From assembly GCA_049652985.1 (NCBI GenBank), contig JBASFK010000001.1:62001-126000 (forward strand): a DNA stretch of 64,000 nucleotides, given 5' to 3'. Positions 7,493 to 16,800 of this stretch are shown here, piece by piece. The notes beneath the pieces are model-generated. The model was not told the origin of the DNA. It did not search any database and worked only from the letters and a program-made list of their open reading frames with translations. Made by a program: the position numbers and the translations under genes. Positions within the stretch are counted from its first letter, which is position 1, and each line of letters begins with the position of its first letter. This stretch comes from UBA7657 sp049652985. Lineage in GTDB: Bacteria > Pseudomonadota > Alphaproteobacteria > Micavibrionales > Micavibrionaceae.

Positions 7493-9115
7493 ATGCAAAA
7501 CACGAGTACCCAGAGTCCTGACTATGCCTCTCTGCTTATTCCCGGAAGAGACAATCAGCCCATCGCAGAACAGGCGCGCGTCCTTCTTGCTTCCACGCGC
7601 GTGGCGCTGAAAAAAAATCGGGTAATCATAGAAGAATTCAGCAAGGATTATTTCGAGCAAAGACTTTCGCCGAAATTCAACCGCAATGCGACCGTCAGTA
7701 CGCTCCGCGCCCAGCGGCCAAAATTTATGTCCGCAGCCCGCAGAGCCTACTATGATTTTAAGATCGTAACCCAGGAATTGGAAACTCCTGTAAAGCCTGA
7801 CATCGAAGATGCCGTTATCACGATCATTGCAAATGAAGCACTGACAAAGCCCGTTGCCGCCCCCGCTCCCACGCTACAGCGGGTGAAAACCGAAACAAAA
7901 GAACCGCAAAAACGCGCCGATACTTCTCCGAGAAAGACGGCAGTGCGTGCGCGCAAAAAAGCACAGCCGGAAGACGTGCCTTTAGTCCTGGACAAACAAA
8001 CCCTTCTTTACCAGCGGGCCGAAAAAATCCTCGATTCAACTCTCGATCCCATTCAGCAAAAACGTGTCCAGGCCCTCGGCAAAATTCCTGACGGTTTTGA
8101 AGGAAGGCTTTCAAAAATATTCTATAGCGATCCGTCCGTTGCAGGCTTGCGCGCCAAAAGTCCTGAAAAAATCCCTGATATTATGGAGAAATTCCACAAC
8201 TTCAAAATGGCCGTGGAGGTTCTGAACTACCAACACATATCAGATGACATTCAACACGCGGTACTGAGCATCATTATTAACCGGATGATAGAGAAACCGC
8301 GGACGCCCGCTCTTGAAATCATAAAAGAGGAAACCTCACGTCCCAGCGGCAAGCCTCAGGCGCCTCCAAGAATGACGGCGGCGGAAGAGCGCGAAGGACT
8401 CAATCTGATACGCCAGATGCTACAGGAAATAGGAAAAGAAATCAGGCGGGAGTCCCAGTTGAAGGCCACAAAACTGCAGGAAGCACGTCCCGGCCTTCAG
8501 GAAATTTCTGCAACAGCCTTCACCGGACAGGTTTACGCGAAAACCCTGCGGCGCGCGGAAATGATTATTTCGTTTGTCCGCAAGGCGCGGGCGGAAAAGC
8601 GCGTGAAATCATTCCGCACGCGCGAAGACTATGACAGCCCTTTGTATGACAGCTGCAACAGCAACGCCGATCTTGTAACCATGCGCGCCCAAAGACCTTC
8701 GGCTTCAATCGACCTTGAAAGGGAATTCCGCCTCATTGTGATAACTGCGTCGCGCCTTAAACCCCCCATCGCCACGAGCGAACCTGTCCGGCAAGCCATG
8801 ATTTCCCTGCTCGTGGACGAGGCAAAAGACAAGGCCGTCCGGAGACGGGAAAAACTTCAGGACCATGCCAGAAAAATCGGACGGTCTGCGACCAGCCGTG
8901 CAGCCGCGAGCGAAACCTTGTCAGCCATGCGTAATGATCCTGTAAAGGCTGTGGAGCACAACAAACGCGCCAGCGAACGCATAAAGAAACTTTATGATGA
9001 TCCCGAGGACAAATCCGGCTTCCGTGAAAACCGGGCAGCAAGCTTCAGCCAGCAACAGCGGGATTCGAACGGTCACTTTATTAAAGCTGAAGAACCCGTC
9101 CTAATCCCCAAATGA
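7493..9115 (+). CDS. unrecognised protein with three copies of a helical repeat domain
   Basis: The 540-residue product matches no family I know. It contains three related segments of about 90 residues, at roughly 28-122, 172-272 and 358-452. Each has a basic helical start, a dipeptide pair followed by LRAQRP or LRAKSP (TVSTLRAQRPKF, SVAGLRAKSPEK, DLVTMRAQRPSA), a phase with F-[KR]-[LIM]-[AV] and an end of the type I-x-D-[AD][VI]-x-[AH]-[AV][IV]-[ST]-[IL][IL]. Linkers between copies are rich in K, P, A and R. The C-terminus has SAMRNDPVKAVEHNKRA and QQRDSNGHFIKAEE. There is no signal peptide. The high lysine and arginine content suggests binding to nucleic acid or another polyanion, but that is a guess. 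It converges with pfkA, overlapping it by 15 bases. Confidence 0.7.
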   Translation: MQNTSTQSPDYASLLIPGRDNQPIAEQARVLLASTRVALKKNRVIIEEFSKDYFEQRLSPKFNRNATVSTLRAQRPKFMSAARRAYYDFKIVTQELETPVKPDIEDAVITIIANEALTKPVAAPAPTLQRVKTETKEPQKRADTSPRKTAVRARKKAQPEDVPLVLDKQTLLYQRAEKILDSTLDPIQQKRVQALGKIPDGFEGRLSKIFYSDPSVAGLRAKSPEKIPDIMEKFHNFKMAVEVLNYQHISDDIQHAVLSIIINRMIEKPRTPALEIIKEETSRPSGKPQAPPRMTAAEEREGLNLIRQMLQEIGKEIRRESQLKATKLQEARPGLQEISATAFTGQVYAKTLRRAEMIISFVRKARAEKRVKSFRTREDYDSPLYDSCNSNADLVTMRAQRPSASIDLEREFRLIVITASRLKPPIATSEPVRQAMISLLVDEAKDKAVRRREKLQDHARKIGRSATSRAAASETLSAMRNDPVKAVEHNKRASERIKKLYDDPEDKSGFRENRAASFSQQQRDSNGHFIKAEEPVLIPK

Positions 9116-10177
9116 AATCCCGAGCGACCTCGCCGTATGCACCAGCGGCCCCTTCGGGTCGACCGTCCGGCACTTCGCGATAGCCTCTTTCACCGGCACG
9201 GCGGCGGCGCGCATTTTCTGCCACGCGACCATCTTGCCGAAATCGCCATCCTCGATGAGGTCCACCGCCTTGACGCCGAGCGCCTGCGCCACCAGCCGGT
9301 CGTTCCATGTCGGGCTGCAGCCCCGCTGGACGTGCCCGAGCACCGTGACCCGCGCCTCCGAGCCCGTCGCCTTGCTGATTTTCGGCGCCAGGTATTCCGC
9401 GATCCCGCCATAGCGTTTTGACCCGTCCGGGTAGGTCACCTCGATCTTCTTGCCGTCGGGCGATTTCACCGCCTCCGAGACGATGACCAGCACGAAATTG
9501 CGGCCCGTTTTTTTGACCTCTTTGATCTTCTTCGCGATCTTCTCGATGCTGTATTTGATTTCCGGAATCAGAATGACGTCCGCCCCACCGGCGATTCCCG
9601 CATTCAGAGCGATATGACCCGCGTCGCGCCCCATAACCTCCAGAATCATGACCCGGTCATGCGACGCTGCTGTGGGCTGAAGACGGTCCAAAGCCTCTGT
9701 AGCAACGGAAACAGCCGTGTCAAACCCGACCGAAACATCGGTCATCGAGAGGTCATTATCAATCGTTTTTGGAATGCCGATGAACTTGAGTTTTCCCTTG
9801 GTGGCGAGGCGCGAGAGAATATCGAAGCTGCCGTCGCCCCCAATTCCGATCACATAATCCACCTTCAGTTTTTTGAACCCTTCGATCACCTCGCCGGAGC
9901 GGTCCTTGATTTTGCCGTCCGGCATTTTGTACTCGAACGGGTTGCGTGAGTTCGTGGTCCCCAGAATCGTGCCACCTAGGCGCATCACGTGGCCGTCAAA
10001 ATCGGAGGGGTTCAGAGGGCGCGTATGATAGGGCTTCTCCAGCAGGCCCGCCGTGCCGTTCTCGATCCCGATGACCTCATAGCCCAGGGCATCGGCCCGG
10101 CACACAACGGCCCGCAGAACCGCGTTCAGCCCCGCGCAGTCCCCGCCACTCGTCAATATCGCGATTTTCTTACCCAT
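9101..10177 (-). CDS. pfkA: 6-phosphofructokinase
   Basis: The enzyme phosphorylates fructose 6-phosphate to the 1,6-bisphosphate in glycolysis. The 358-residue protein has GGDCAGLN (11-18), GIGGDGSFD (111-119), PKTIDND (136-142) and MGRDAGHIA (182-190). The phosphoryl donor is decided by two sites: Gly116 in GGDG is the ATP-type residue, while Lys137 in PKTIDND is the residue shared with pyrophosphate-dependent enzymes (ATP enzymes of the E. coli type have glycine there). This Gly/Lys combination is known from the group III ATP-using phosphofructokinases. ATP is the likelier donor. It is a single gene, read away from the ydcH-like gene. Confidence 0.92.
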   Translation of the reverse strand: MGKKIAILTSGGDCAGLNAVLRAVVCRADALGYEVIGIENGTAGLLEKPYHTRPLNPSDFDGHVMRLGGTILGTTNSRNPFEYKMPDGKIKDRSGEVIEGFKKLKVDYVIGIGGDGSFDILSRLATKGKLKFIGIPKTIDNDLSMTDVSVGFDTAVSVATEALDRLQPTAASHDRVMILEVMGRDAGHIALNAGIAGGADVILIPEIKYSIEKIAKKIKEVKKTGRNFVLVIVSEAVKSPDGKKIEVTYPDGSKRYGGIAEYLAPKISKATGSEARVTVLGHVQRGCSPTWNDRLVAQALGVKAVDLIEDGDFGKMVAWQKMRAAAVPVKEAIAKCRTVDPKGPLVHTARSLGISFGD

Positions 10178-10336
10178 GACAGCGTTGATTCTACACGAAA
10201 ATCGGGCGCGTTAAAGCAGCCTGTGAGCGAAAACCCTCATATCACACTATTTTTTGCAGTTTTCCGTCATTTATGATATTCTGGATGAGTTACATAAATC
10301 GCTAATAATTTAGCAAACCGACTACAGGAATCAATT

Positions 10337-10555
10337 TTGTACGACTTTTCTTACATGGAAGATCGTGAAGAGCTGCGGCTTAAGCTTACGGAATATAAGA
10401 CCGAGCATAAAGCCCTTGACGATATGATCGAGCAGTCGCTTCAGGGCGGCGCAGTTAATCTTATGCAGATTCAACAGCTTAAAAAGAAAAAACTGTGGCT
10501 CAAGGATGTCATCCAGAAGCTCGAATCCGCCCTCATCGACGATATTATTGCTTAA
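10337..10555 (+). CDS. YdcH-like small helical protein (DUF465)
   Basis: A 72-residue, highly charged, all-helical protein of the DUF465/YdcH family, which is common in proteobacteria and has no settled function. The family pattern is visible in LRLKLTEYKTEHKALDDMI and in LMQIQQLKKKKLWLKDVI. I use TTG 10337 because AGGAA lies 7 bases before it, whereas the later ATG at 10355 has no ribosome-binding site. It sits about 30 bases upstream of purE on the same strand and may be co-transcribed with purE-purK. Confidence 0.8.
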   Translation: MYDFSYMEDREELRLKLTEYKTEHKALDDMIEQSLQGGAVNLMQIQQLKKKKLWLKDVIQKLESALIDDIIA

Positions 10556-10583
10556 GCTCCCCACCCTCTTTATATAATCCCTT

Positions 10584-11078
10584 ATGACGCACTCTGACCC
10601 CAATCCGCAGGTCGGCATTATCATGGGCTCCCAGAGCGACTGGGAAACCATGGAACATGCGCACGAGGTTCTCCACGAGCTTGGCGTGCCGCACGAGGTC
10701 AAAATCGTCTCCGCCCACCGCACACCCGAACGCATGGATGATTACGCCAAAACCGCGAAAGACCGCGGGCTCAAGGTGATTATCGCCGGGGCCGGCGGCG
10801 CCGCGCATTTGCCCGGCATGACGGCCAGCCATACATCTTTGCCCGTGCTTGGTGTGCCCGTCGAAAGCGCGGCTTTAAAAGGTTTGGACAGCCTCCTCTC
10901 CATCGCCCAGATGCCGGGCGGCATTCCCGTCGGCACCCTCGCTATCGGCAAGGCCGGCGCGAAAAACGCTGGCATCCTGGCGGCCTCAATCATTGCGCTC
11001 TCTGACGCCAGGGTCGCCGCAGCTCTTGAGGCCTTCCGTGCCAAACAAACCGCGTCAGTCGGCGAATTTCCCGTTTAA
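10584..11078 (+). CDS. purE: N5-carboxyaminoimidazole ribonucleotide mutase
   Basis: Class I PurE moves the carboxyl group of N5-CAIR to carbon 4, in purine synthesis. The 164 residues contain the substrate-binding motifs GSQSDW (15-20) and SAHRTPER (43-50), with the catalytic His45, then AGAGGAAHLPGM and LGVPVESAALKG. Pairing with purK directly downstream shows it uses the two-step bacterial route. The spacing to purK is about 30 bases on the same strand. Confidence 0.97.
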   Translation: MTHSDPNPQVGIIMGSQSDWETMEHAHEVLHELGVPHEVKIVSAHRTPERMDDYAKTAKDRGLKVIIAGAGGAAHLPGMTASHTSLPVLGVPVESAALKGLDSLLSIAQMPGGIPVGTLAIGKAGAKNAGILAASIIALSDARVAAALEAFRAKQTASVGEFPV

Positions 11079-11108
11079 CTCATCGATTCTTCCTGCTATC
11101 ACCTTCTC

Positions 11109-12182
11109 ATGGAAGCAAAACCCCCCGTAAAAACATTGGGAATCCTCGGCGGCGGGCAACTAGGCCGCATGAGCACCCTCGCCGCCCGCAAGCTCGGGAT
11201 CCGCACGGTCATTTACACGCCTGAAAACGACTCGCCCGCCTCCCAGGTTGCCGACGAAACGATTGAGGCCGCCTACGAAGATCGTGAATCGCTCGAAAAA
11301 TTTTCCGGAAAAGTTGAAGTAATTTCTTATGAATTCGAAAATATTCCAGTCGAAACAGTGGAATATCTCACAAAATTTAAACCTGTTTATCCGGAAAAAA
11401 ACGTTCTCGAGGTCGCGCAGGACCGAATTCGCGAAAAATCCTTCCTGAATTCCATCGGAATTGCCACCACGCGCTGGGAACACGTCGAAAATGCAAAAAA
11501 TGTGGATAAGATTGTGGACAAATGGGGGAAAACCTCCTGCATTTTGAAAACGGCACGCTTCGGATATGACGGAAAAGGCCAGTCCCGTTACACTAAAGGC
11601 GATGATATAGACGCAACGTGGCGTAGCCTAAAAAGCGAGCGCATCATTGTGGAGGAAATTGTCGATTTCACTTCGGAAATCTCCGTCATCGTGGCGCGGG
11701 ACAGATTCGGAAAAACCGTCACTTACGGCCCGATGATGAACGAACACAAGCGCCATATCCTGCACAAAACTTCGTTTCCAGCCTCTATTGCTGCGCCAAT
11801 TGCTGCACAATCAATCGCAACAACCGAGAAACTGGCGCAGCAAATCAACCTGCGCGGCGTTATAACATTGGAGATGTTTGTCACCAAAGACGGGCAGATT
11901 CTTGCGAACGAAATCGCCCCGCGCACGCACAATTCCGGCCACCTCACTATCGACGCCTGCAACATCTCGCAATTCGAGCAGCATGTGCGCACCGTCTGCG
12001 GCCTTCCGGCCCTGGACCCCGTCTGCCGCCCTGCCGAAATGCTGAACCTCATCGGCGACGACATCAAATCCATCCCTGAATACGAGGGCAAGCCTGATAC
12101 GTTTGTCCATCTATACGGCAAGCTCGAAGCCCGCCCGGGCCGTAAAATGGGCCACATAACCATGTTGAAAAAGCCCCGCTGA
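11109..12182 (+). CDS. purK: N5-carboxyaminoimidazole ribonucleotide synthase
   Basis: PurK uses ATP and bicarbonate to carboxylate AIR, supplying N5-CAIR to PurE. The 357-residue ATP-grasp protein opens with the nucleotide-type loop LGILGGGQLGRM, has YEFENIPVETVEYL, the ATP-binding stretch CILKTARFGYDGKGQ, the catalytic region ANEIAPRTHNSGHLTIDAC and the C-terminal YGKLEARPGRKMGHIT. All are standard for the family. The ORF lies just after purE, so the two form a purEK unit. No oddities were seen apart from an AT-rich patch at 11.28-11.55 kb. Confidence 0.97.
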   Translation: MEAKPPVKTLGILGGGQLGRMSTLAARKLGIRTVIYTPENDSPASQVADETIEAAYEDRESLEKFSGKVEVISYEFENIPVETVEYLTKFKPVYPEKNVLEVAQDRIREKSFLNSIGIATTRWEHVENAKNVDKIVDKWGKTSCILKTARFGYDGKGQSRYTKGDDIDATWRSLKSERIIVEEIVDFTSEISVIVARDRFGKTVTYGPMMNEHKRHILHKTSFPASIAAPIAAQSIATTEKLAQQINLRGVITLEMFVTKDGQILANEIAPRTHNSGHLTIDACNISQFEQHVRTVCGLPALDPVCRPAEMLNLIGDDIKSIPEYEGKPDTFVHLYGKLEARPGRKMGHITMLKKPR

Positions 12183-12241
12183 CGATTTTTCTTTTGGCTC
12201 GCCGGTGCTATGATCCCCGGGCAACCAAAGAGTCATGAAAC

Positions 12242-13663
12242 ATGTCAGCCAAGTCCACCGCCCAGAAAGCCCCCAAATCCCGCAAAGAATCCGATTCAAT
12301 CGGCACTATCGATGTCCCCATGGACCGTTACTGGGGCGCGCAGACGCAAAGATCCCTGCAGAATTTCGACATCGGCGAGGAGAAAATGCCCGCGCCATTG
12401 GTGAAAGCTCTCGGCATTCAGAAAAAAGCCGCCGCTTTGGCCAATATGGAACTCAAAATCCTCGATAAAAAGCTCGGCGATGCCATTGTCAGGGCCGCGA
12501 ACGAGGTCATCGACGGCACCCTTGCCGATGAATTCCCCCTCTCCGTCTGGCAGACCGGCTCCGGCACCCAGACCAACATGAACGCCAACGAGGTCATTTC
12601 CAACCGCGCCATCGAGATCCTGCGCGGCCAGATCGGCAGTAAAAAGCCGGTCCACCCCAACGACCACGTCAACATGAGCCAGTCGTCCAACGACAGCTTC
12701 CCGACCGCCATGCATATCGCTGCCGTCGACCAGGCGCAGAACGCACTCATCCCCTCGCTGCAGCAATTGCACAAGGCGCTCGATAAAAAAGCCAAGGAAT
12801 TCAAAAACATCGTCAAGAACGGTCGCACCCATTTACAGGACGCGACGCCGCTGACATTGGGCCAGGAATTCTCCGGTTATGCTGCACAAATCCGCAACGG
12901 TATCCGCCGCGTGCAAGACACCATGCCCGCGCTTTTGCAGCTCGCGCAGGGCGGCACGGCGGTCGGCACCGGCATCAACGCCAAGGTCGGTTTCGACAAG
13001 AAATTTGCTGCGCATGTCGCTAAAATAACCGGTTTTCCCTTTGTAACAGCGCCCAACAAGTTCGAGGCTCTTGCTGCGCATGATGCGCTTGTCGAACATT
13101 CCGGTGCGCTGAACACGCTGGCCGTTTCATTGATGAAAATCGCCAACGACGTCCGCCTGCTGGCCTCGGGCCCGCGCAGCGGCATCGGCGAGATTAATTT
13201 GCCCGCCAACGAGCCCGGCTCCTCGATCATGCCCGGCAAGGTGAACCCGACGCAGTCTGAAGCCATGACCATGGTCTGCGCCCAAATCATGGGCAACCAT
13301 ATGGCCGTCACAATTGCGGGCTCCAACGGCCATTTTGAGCTCAACGTCTTCAAACCCGTCATCATATATAACGTATTGCAATCAATACGTTTGCTTGCAG
13401 ACGCTACGCGCAGTTTCGAAAGTCGTTGCGTGTCCGGCATCGAGCCGAACCTGCCCCGCATCAAGCAGCTCATGGAGAATTCACTGATGCTGGTGACCGC
13501 CCTGAACCCCCATATCGGCTATGACAACGCCGCGAAGATCGCCAAGAAGGCGAATGCGGAAGGCACGTCGCTCAAAGAGGCGGGCGTTGCCCTCGGCCTT
13601 TTGACCGCCAAGCAGTTCGATGAATGGGTCAACCCGCTCGACATGATCAAGCCGGGCGCTTAA
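12242..13663 (+). CDS. fumC: class II fumarate hydratase
   Basis: FumC interconverts fumarate and malate in the TCA cycle without an iron-sulfur cluster. The 473-residue protein shows GSGTQTNMNANEV near 112, NQSSNDSFPTAMH-type residues (MSQSSNDSFPTAM), GRTHLQDATPLTLGQ, and the superfamily signature GSSIMPGKVNP at 326-336. The serine in SSIMPGK is the catalytic base. The N-terminus has about 20 extra residues rich in K, S and P before the conserved DSIGTIDVPMDRYWG. An RHH gene follows after 4 bases, an arrangement often seen in alphaproteobacteria. Confidence 0.97.
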   Translation: MSAKSTAQKAPKSRKESDSIGTIDVPMDRYWGAQTQRSLQNFDIGEEKMPAPLVKALGIQKKAAALANMELKILDKKLGDAIVRAANEVIDGTLADEFPLSVWQTGSGTQTNMNANEVISNRAIEILRGQIGSKKPVHPNDHVNMSQSSNDSFPTAMHIAAVDQAQNALIPSLQQLHKALDKKAKEFKNIVKNGRTHLQDATPLTLGQEFSGYAAQIRNGIRRVQDTMPALLQLAQGGTAVGTGINAKVGFDKKFAAHVAKITGFPFVTAPNKFEALAAHDALVEHSGALNTLAVSLMKIANDVRLLASGPRSGIGEINLPANEPGSSIMPGKVNPTQSEAMTMVCAQIMGNHMAVTIAGSNGHFELNVFKPVIIYNVLQSIRLLADATRSFESRCVSGIEPNLPRIKQLMENSLMLVTALNPHIGYDNAAKIAKKANAEGTSLKEAGVALGLLTAKQFDEWVNPLDMIKPGA

Positions 13664-13667
13664 TGCC

Positions 13668-13880
13668 ATGAAGAAGAGGTCCGTGAAAATTTCGGGCCAC
13701 CTCACCAGCGTGTCCATCGAGGAAGAATTCTGGCAGGAACTCAGGAAGCTCGCCGCCGCAGAAAAGCTTTCCCTGAATGGATTAATCGCCAGAATCGATA
13801 AGCAGCGTAGCGGAAATCTCCAGATAAATTTATCTAGCGCGCTCCGCCTCTACGTTCTCAAGCAACTCCGTAAAAATTAA
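13668..13880 (+). CDS. ribbon-helix-helix domain protein (RHH_4 type)
   Basis: A 70-residue protein that looks like a single ribbon-helix-helix fold: a strand region KRSVKISGHLTSVSIEE, then helix FWQELRKLAAAEKLSLNGLIARIDKQR and a second helix ending in SALRLYVLKQLRKN. This matches the RHH_4 family found beside fumC in many alphaproteobacteria. RHH proteins usually bind DNA as dimers; whether this one is a repressor or an antitoxin-like protein cannot be told, and no toxin partner is adjacent. It is probably co-transcribed with fumC. Its last 4 bases overlap the convergent AsmA gene. Confidence 0.82.
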   Translation: MKKRSVKISGHLTSVSIEEEFWQELRKLAAAEKLSLNGLIARIDKQRSGNLQINLSSALRLYVLKQLRKN

Positions 13881-16800
13881 TTCCCCTGTATCAGGCCTTC
13901 GAGAACACCCTGGATCGCCTGTTCGGGCGTAACCTCTTCCGGCTCCGCAGGCGGAGGCTCCTGAACCGGTGCTGGCTGGGCCTGAACCGGGTCAGCCGGT
14001 GCAGCCTCATCTCCCGCTGCTGGTTCCGCAGCTGGCTGGGCCGCGGGCTGGGCCGGAGCCTGTGCCGCGGGCGCCGTGGCTGGTGTCGGCGCGGGCTTCT
14101 TGATGCCGAGCAGCGAACCAAGCGCCCCGCCAAGCTCATCATCACCGATCTTGTCACTGATTAGCCCCTGCAGCTTTCTCTCAAGCTTACGGTTGAAATA
14201 ATCCTGGATCAAACCTTGTCCAAATGTCTGGCCGGGATTGTCGAGCGAACCCGCCACCTTGAGAGTGAATGGCGGCACTTCCGTCGCCACGTCGCCCTTC
14301 AGCGTGATCGTGTGATCGGTCGCGATCGTCCACGCGGGTAAATTCAAATTGCCCTTGGTCGCGACCGAGGCCGTCGGCCCGTCGAGATCCAGCTTCGTGA
14401 TATTCACAACGCCCTGGCTGATCGAATAATTGCCCGCCAGCGTATCGAAAGCCGTGTTGCCGCCCTTAATGCTGGTCTTGTAAAGGCCGAGCAGCGTATC
14501 CTTGGGCTTGTTGTCCGCCGCCATCGCGCGGCCGAAACGCGTCAGATCGAACCCTTCCATGACGATATTCTTGCCCGAAACCGTCCCGCCGCCACTCAGG
14601 GCCGAAACTAGAGCCTGCTGGCTCGCGCCCGTGGTTTTGACGTTCATATCCAGACTCACCTGCCCCGTGCCCTTGATCAGGCGCGTGCCGCGCGCGAGCG
14701 AAGCAACCAGGTTCTCGATCTGCACATTGTCGAACTTCGCATTGGCATCGACATTGAGCGGCGCCTTGCCTGCGTTCGATTTCATCGTCGCGTTCATTGC
14801 CATCTGGCCGCCATAAATGCCGGACTTCATGTCTTTGATCTGCAACGCACCGTCCTGTAATACAAATCCCAGCGAAGGCGCAGAAAGCGCCCATGTTTCA
14901 TAGGTAATCGATTTCGCCTTGATCGCGATGTTGGCATTAAACGCGTTCATCCACGCCGCGTTGATCGGTGCAGATGACCACTTGCCGCTGGAGCGTGTCG
15001 CCACCGGCGCTGCGCTCGTATTCTTGCTCACGACCGCCGCTGCGCTCGCATCGGTCACCAGAACCAGGTCACCGATGCTCAGATCACCCTTAAGCGAGGG
15101 CTTCGTGCCGCTCTGGTCGACCGAAAACGTGCCCGATAGCGTCGTCCCGGCGATATCGCCCTTCATGTTGCGGAAATTGTGCACTTTTCCAGCCGTTTCA
15201 ATCTCGGCATAGAAATCCAGCGGCTTGCTCCACGACGCGTATTGCGGCGCGCTTGGCGCGAAAATCCGCATCGCTTCGTTCATGCTGCGGTGTTTGACCT
15301 GGATCGCCATGCCGCTGATTTTCATCTCGGTCAGCGGGTTGCCGACATCGCCGCTGGCGATCAGCTCGCCGTTCAGAGCCTTTATGCCCGCTTTCACGGT
15401 CATCTTCGACATATCGCCCGCGAGCGTGGCGTTAACGCTGGCTTTCTCAATGTTGGCGGGGATCGAGGCCGGGTCCAGCCCCGCCATTTTCGCCACGCCT
15501 TTAACGTCGGATGACTCGCCCTGGAATTTAACGTCGATGGCCTTCAGCTCTTTCAAATTGCCGATGCCGCCCTCAAGCTTGAACGACGATCCCGCAAAAT
15601 TTTGTGCAGACAAGTTGGTGAACTTCAGCGCGTTTTCCCGCGCCGTTCCCTGCGCACGCAGACCTTTTACAGTCTGCCCCTGCACAACCGCATCCTGCAC
15701 GCCGATATCGAAATCGATATCGTAAGGAAGAGCTAACCCACGGAGCGTGTCCTCCATGCTCCCCGCCGGTTTAGTGCCGCTGCCGAATTTCTTACCGATT
15801 TCATCGAAGTTCAGCGCGTCAGTGGTCAGGTCAAGCGCCAGCGCAGGGCGGCTACCGCGAGGCGAATAGGCCGCCGAAACCTGCATGTTCATATCTCCGA
15901 GACGCAACGTACTGGATTTCAGCTCAACAACATCAGGCGCAACGGAAAAGCCACCATCGATGGCTCCTGTTTTGAACGCCTGCAGCGCCGGATTCTGCAC
16001 GCCGCTGAGTGCTTCAGCCGTGAGTGCAATATTCTGCGTCTGACCCTTGATTGTGCCGGTCATGACGGGGTCCGAATAAATCTCGGATCCGGTCTTGGAA
16101 ATCGACTTCGAGGCGAATTTCAGATCCGCCGCCGCGTCGATATTGCCCTTGCCGGGCATGTCGCCCGCAGCAAAACCTGCCGTAAAGATGCTGTCCTTTT
16201 TTGCGAACTTGATGACCACATCCTTGTAGCTCTCGCCGCGAAAGACGAGGCCCGGAACGGCCAGTTCAAGGTCGGCCTCGAAAGCCGCCGGAAGTTCAAT
16301 CGTCGCAGGCAGAAACCCGCCCTTCGCCTTATCATCGCTCTTCTTGCCTACGCCGGCAGTGAACATGTTGTCGAGATTGACCGAGCCGTTGCCCGTCAGC
16401 TTGCCCGTAAGCTTCGCAGGCGAGGAAACCGCAGCAATATTCCCGGTGAATTTATTGCCCGCGATCTCCAGCACGGCATTCTTGATGTCGACGCCGTTCT
16501 TCGATCCCGTGACCATGCCCTTCAGCTTTGCGTCGTCGCCAAGCTTGATGCCGCTGTCTTTGATTTTATCCGCGAAGCCCGCGATATTGATCTCGGCTTC
16601 ACCCTGGATATCGTAGGGTTCTGACATGCCGACGAGGCCCGCATATTTACCGCTCAAACCTGTTGGCTTTACCGATCCTTCCATGTTCACGGACACCGAA
16701 TTTTCACCCGGTTTCATTTCTCCGGTCTTGCCGTCCAGTTCAATCGTCTGGCCGTCGGTCACGAAACTGCCGTCGATTTTGAATGGTCCCTGCAGCGTAT

